A program made the position numbers and the translations under genes. Shown here in pieces: positions 61,058-64,000 of a stretch of DNA of 64,000 bases. The first letter of the stretch is position 1; every line of letters begins with the position of its first letter. Below the pieces are notes generated by a model that saw only the letters and a list, made by a program, of their open reading frames with translations, was not told the origin of the DNA and did no database searches. The stretch covers positions 53,318,627-53,382,626 of the forward strand of contig CM026554.1 of NCBI GenBank assembly GCA_015143295.1, in the 5' to 3' direction. The DNA comes from Tetracentron sinense (taxonomy: Eukaryota > Streptophyta > Magnoliopsida > Trochodendrales > Trochodendraceae).

Positions 61058-61152
61058 ATGGGCTCAAAAGCTATTGAGGCTTCCTCTGACGGCGAAGAGC
61101 AGACTGAACACGAGAATTCTCACCCTCATACGGGAGAAGAAGATCCTCCAGG
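61058..61152 (+). CDS. Probable first coding exon of an unrecognised gene continuing to the right
   Basis: A start codon in strong plant context (GATAGCCATGGGC) opens 31 codons rich in Glu, Ser and His (MGSKAIEASSDGEEQTEHEN onwards). They end at a GG|GTAAAA donor (61153). The short acidic N-terminus gives no family clue and I do not recognise it. An in-frame upstream ATG at 60929 would add 43 codons but has a weaker context. No second exon was found before the right edge, so either the intron exceeds 2.8 kb or this is not a gene. In Arabidopsis the next gene after the ABCB26 orthologue is At1g70620, which could be compared. Confidence 0.45.
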
Positions 61153-61393
61153 GTAAAACTCCTCGTTTCTTCGTTATCTTCTTTGTTTGTTCTTCAGTTC
61201 TCTGTACTTCCATTTCTTGATCTGTATTATTCTGCTCGAGTTTTCTCTGCTAACTTACGATATTTTCTGGGACCTATTTTCCCTTTCCTTTTCCTTTTAT
61301 TGACTTTATGAAAATTTCTCTTCATTTATCTTAAACATATGAATGTATTTGATAAGAATTTGGTTCAACTTCACCCCAGGAGAGTAAATCTAT

Positions 61394-61416
61394 AAAGAGA
61401 GAGAGAGAGAGAGAGG
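61394..61416. repeat. (GA)n microsatellite
   Basis: About ten GA units downstream of the probable exon at 61058, presumably within its first intron. Confidence 0.85.
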
Positions 61417-61639
61417 GAGCTATCCAAAATGTTAAAATGGCCCTTATAACATAACTGACGAAAATTTCTCCACTTATTCTCACCGTAGGAACATCTTACA
61501 TTAATTTAGATACAATCTAAAGTAAATAACTGATGATGATGCAAATAATTGGGGACTACTATGGTGTATTATGTACTATGCATCCTATCATGCAACATTC
61601 AGTCAAGTACTTTAAATAGTTAACCTATCCTTCCCATGA

Positions 61640-61720
61640 TCATAACATCCCCTCACCATCATCATCAATGTCTTGTCCCAAGTATTTGGGGCCGACAGCA
61701 CAAATATTGTTCGGCCATTC
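61640..61720 (-). mobile_element. RTE-type LINE 3' tail, minus orientation
   Basis: CATCATCATCAATGTCTTGTCCCAAGTATTTGGGGCCGACAGC is the complement of the RTE 3' terminus with its short tail repeat. Related copies are at 35665 and 41470. Confidence 0.5.
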
Positions 61721-62027
61721 TATTCTATCAATAGGTCTGGTTTCATGTCATAGGATTTTCTATAACTTTTACACTGACTGCAAACCCGGACATACCCTCC
61801 TTTATCTAGGCTTGGGACAGGGCAATGCAGCATAAAACATGACACTGTGTAGTTATGCTTCAAAGTTGGAAATCTGGAAACTTTCCTGCAGTTTGAGTCA
61901 TTCGGTTTGTTCTTTTCCTCCTTTATTTCAACAGATGAGCTATTTTCCATCAAGCAGAGTTGTTGCTTCTTGCACCTATGCTTGTTTTATATTTTTAATC
62001 GCAATTAAAATAGAATACATCCCCTTG

Positions 62028-63050
62028 TCTTTTTTTTTTTGATCGGTAAGACAAATATATTAAGATAATAAAAGGAGTTTACAGAGATGTAAATTGAAGG
62101 ATAGAAACAGAGTAAGAAATTATCAAATGATAAACAAATACTCCTGCCTCCTCAAACTAGAAGAGCATCCCTCACTTCTTGACATAATGGACTTGTGGAA
62201 CTCCAATCCACAATCGATTGCCTCACCTGTGCCATTATCCGCTAGAGAGAAGAAGAAGAATTGTCAAAAACACGGCCATTCCTCTCCTTCCATATAGCCC
62301 AAGAAATAGCACTGGGCAACATGGTCCAAATGGATTCCTCAGCACCCACCATAGTCATCAAGCATCATCCAGATAAGAAGCTCAGAAAGGAGAATGGAAA
62401 GACCCACTCCACACCCATCTGAGACAAGAACCAAGCCCAGATCCCAAAAGCAATCGGACAGTGTAAGAGCAAGTGATTCACAGTCTCTTCCGCATTCAGG
62501 CACAAATAGCATCAGTTGGCTAAGCTCCACCCTCTCATCTTCAAGTGGTCTGAAGTAAGAATTTTATTTAGAGCAGCAGACCAGAGGAAGAAAGATACCT
62601 TCGTGGGAACCTGGTTAGCCCATACAACCTTATGAGGAAATGAGCGCGAAAGTACAGGTCAAAGGACTGCATGAGTGACCGCACTAAAAATCGACCGCTA
62701 TTGCTACGGCTCCATATCCGACAATCCCTAATCTGAGATGATCGAACGGAAGAACTCAGCCTAGTCAAAAGACACTGTAGGTCCTCAATTTCCCAATCAT
62801 TCAAATCCCTCCGTAGCCTAGGACACCAAACAATATCACTACCCACCCGCTCGACACACTCGGCAACAGACACCCCTTTGTTGATAGCCAAGGGAAAAAT
62901 GGACCCGAAGTCATCCTTAAGCTGTGATTGACTACTCCAGACATCATTCCAAAACTGGATATTGACCCCATTGCCCAACTTAAACCTAATGAAAAGAGCT
63001 AGGGACTTGGCGGCACCTGTAATACCCTCCAAAGACCTACCCCGTGGGGG
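62028..63050 (-). mobile_element. L1-like LINE remnant, ORF2 C-terminus, minus strand
   Basis: On the minus strand a frame from 63032 to 62568 has LGNGVNIQFWNDVWSS, WCPRLRRDLNDWEIEDLQ and GRFLVRSLMQSF. These parallel the first half of the 48880 LINE frame. After frameshifts the zinc-binding part follows near 62570-62430 (MRGWSLAN, then NHLLLHCP). The 3' end is CTTACCGATC plus A11 (62049-62029), the same terminus as the other copy. It is broken by several frameshifts. Confidence 0.82.
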
Positions 63051-63239
63051 CCCCTAACAGCCCTGGGCGACCATTGGCGGGAGTAAAACTTTGATTAGTG
63101 GATCAATCAGAGTATATGATGTGATATGGGCTCTCTTGGCTTGGGTTGCCTGACAATTTTCCTCTTGTAGACGTGCTAATCCAATAGCATCAGACACAAT
63201 AGTAGTCCGAAAAAGCTAGACTTGTGTGTAAAGTTCAAG

Positions 63240-64000
63240 GTTGTTAAATCATAATCATACACACAAGTCCAAGGTTGTTAAATCGTAATTGAATCGTGAG
63301 ATCATTTTAGGACCGATTCGATTCAAATTGAGATTCAAATCGCAAATCGTAAGATTTAATCCGATTTTTTTAATTGTTTAAATAATATAAAAAATACTTA
63401 ATAAATCAGAATAGTGGACATTATCCAAAAGATTTCATTCAAATCTATTGATAAAAGCAAGTAATGAACATTTCATTGCATACACTATATATTTGCTTGA
63501 TTATCGAAAAAAAAATGTGAATGAACTCCATAAAACAAAACATAGCCTCTAATATTATCAAAGATAAAAAAAAAAAAAGTAAACTCATTGTATGAGATCA
63601 AGTATCAAAAAGACTTGTACAATCAACAACTAAAATAAACTATCAAGTGCTCCAAGAGTCAAAATCTCCAATTCCATCCTCTTTCTTCTATCTCTTTTTC
63701 TAGTTTCACAGCAACGGAAAGAAAACCCTAACAGGAGTTATGACATGTCCATAATAGGGGTTTCTCATTCATTCTCTCTTCTTAAAAGGTGTAAAGTACT
63801 TTTAGAAAATTAAAAGAATAAAAAACATAGTATAGGTTCGTAACATGGGTTTCATGCTTGAATCACATGAATCATACGAACCATACGATTTGAATCGTAA
63901 GTCGAATGAGATACAACCCAATTAGGCAAGGCTTTGAATCTGAATTCAAAGGCGGTTAGTAAACTCATTGTATGGTTATAATTGAAAGGCTGGGAAGCCT
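63240..64000. mobile_element. Element with AATCGTAATCG motifs, right end probably outside
   Basis: CAAGGTTGTTAAATCGTAATTG at 63274 opens a region of GATTCGATTCAAATTGAG / AAATCGCAAATCG words. After an AT-rich core, complementary words (CGATTTGAATCGTAAGTCG) appear near 63880-63905. The preceding 63237-63262 carries a second partial copy of the left end. Architecture matches the hAT-like MITEs, but no target duplication can be read. Confidence 0.5.

Noticed and set aside
48880-63050. LINE reverse-transcriptase frames as host genes
   Set aside because: Both show the zf-RVT type C-terminal domain and the same CCGATC-poly(A) terminus, so they are truncated L1-like elements.
1-64000. CRISPR arrays, bacterial operons, rRNA genes
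   Set aside because: No spaced identical repeats of CRISPR type, no rRNA sequence, and the gene structure is that of a plant nuclear genome.

Overview
This is nuclear DNA of a flowering plant, most likely a eudicot or magnoliid rather than a grass. The coding exons are AT-leaning with GT-AG introns. One gene carries a plastid-type transit peptide, and the space between exons is filled with plant-type transposable elements. I cannot name the species.

Layout. (1) 442-12587, minus strand: ten exons of a copper-containing primary amine oxidase of the peroxisomal CuAO3 / CuAO-zeta type (Arabidopsis At2g42490). Its 3' end lies beyond the left edge. Its first intron is 6.3 kb and holds a decayed LTR element, a telomere-like CCCTAA block and a hAT MITE. 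(2) 12588-25483: a gene-free, repeat-rich stretch with several MITE families, tRNA-derived SINEs and recent tandem duplications. (3) 25484-25924, minus: an intact, intronless 60S ribosomal protein L27a gene (uL15). (4) 29165-59246, plus: a complete 18-exon, 711-residue half-size ABC transporter of the ABCB26/TAP1 type. It is spread over 30 kb because introns 1, 2, 9, 10, 11 and 13 carry LINE, copia, gypsy and MITE insertions. Two of its introns start with GC instead of GT. (5) 61058-61152, plus: a probable first exon of another gene running off the right edge, followed by an L1-like LINE remnant and a short-motif repeat.

The protein genes serve separate housekeeping roles: peroxisomal amine oxidation, cytosolic translation, and plastid-envelope or other organellar ABC export. 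They do not form a pathway. RPL27a next to ABCB26 matches, from memory, the adjacent Arabidopsis loci At1g70600/At1g70610, which suggests an old conserved gene pair.

The most striking content is the transposon record. I found many non-autonomous elements with target-site duplications (TSDs) legible by eye. They include two Mutator-type MITEs in tandem sharing one 9-bp TSD, a four-member family of Mutator-type foldback elements, and a cohort of hAT-like MITEs whose ends consist of reiterated 4-8 bp motifs that differ from family to family. There is also a copia, hAT and Mutator-MITE nest inside an ABCB26 intron. All coordinates, splice sites and TSDs were read by eye.
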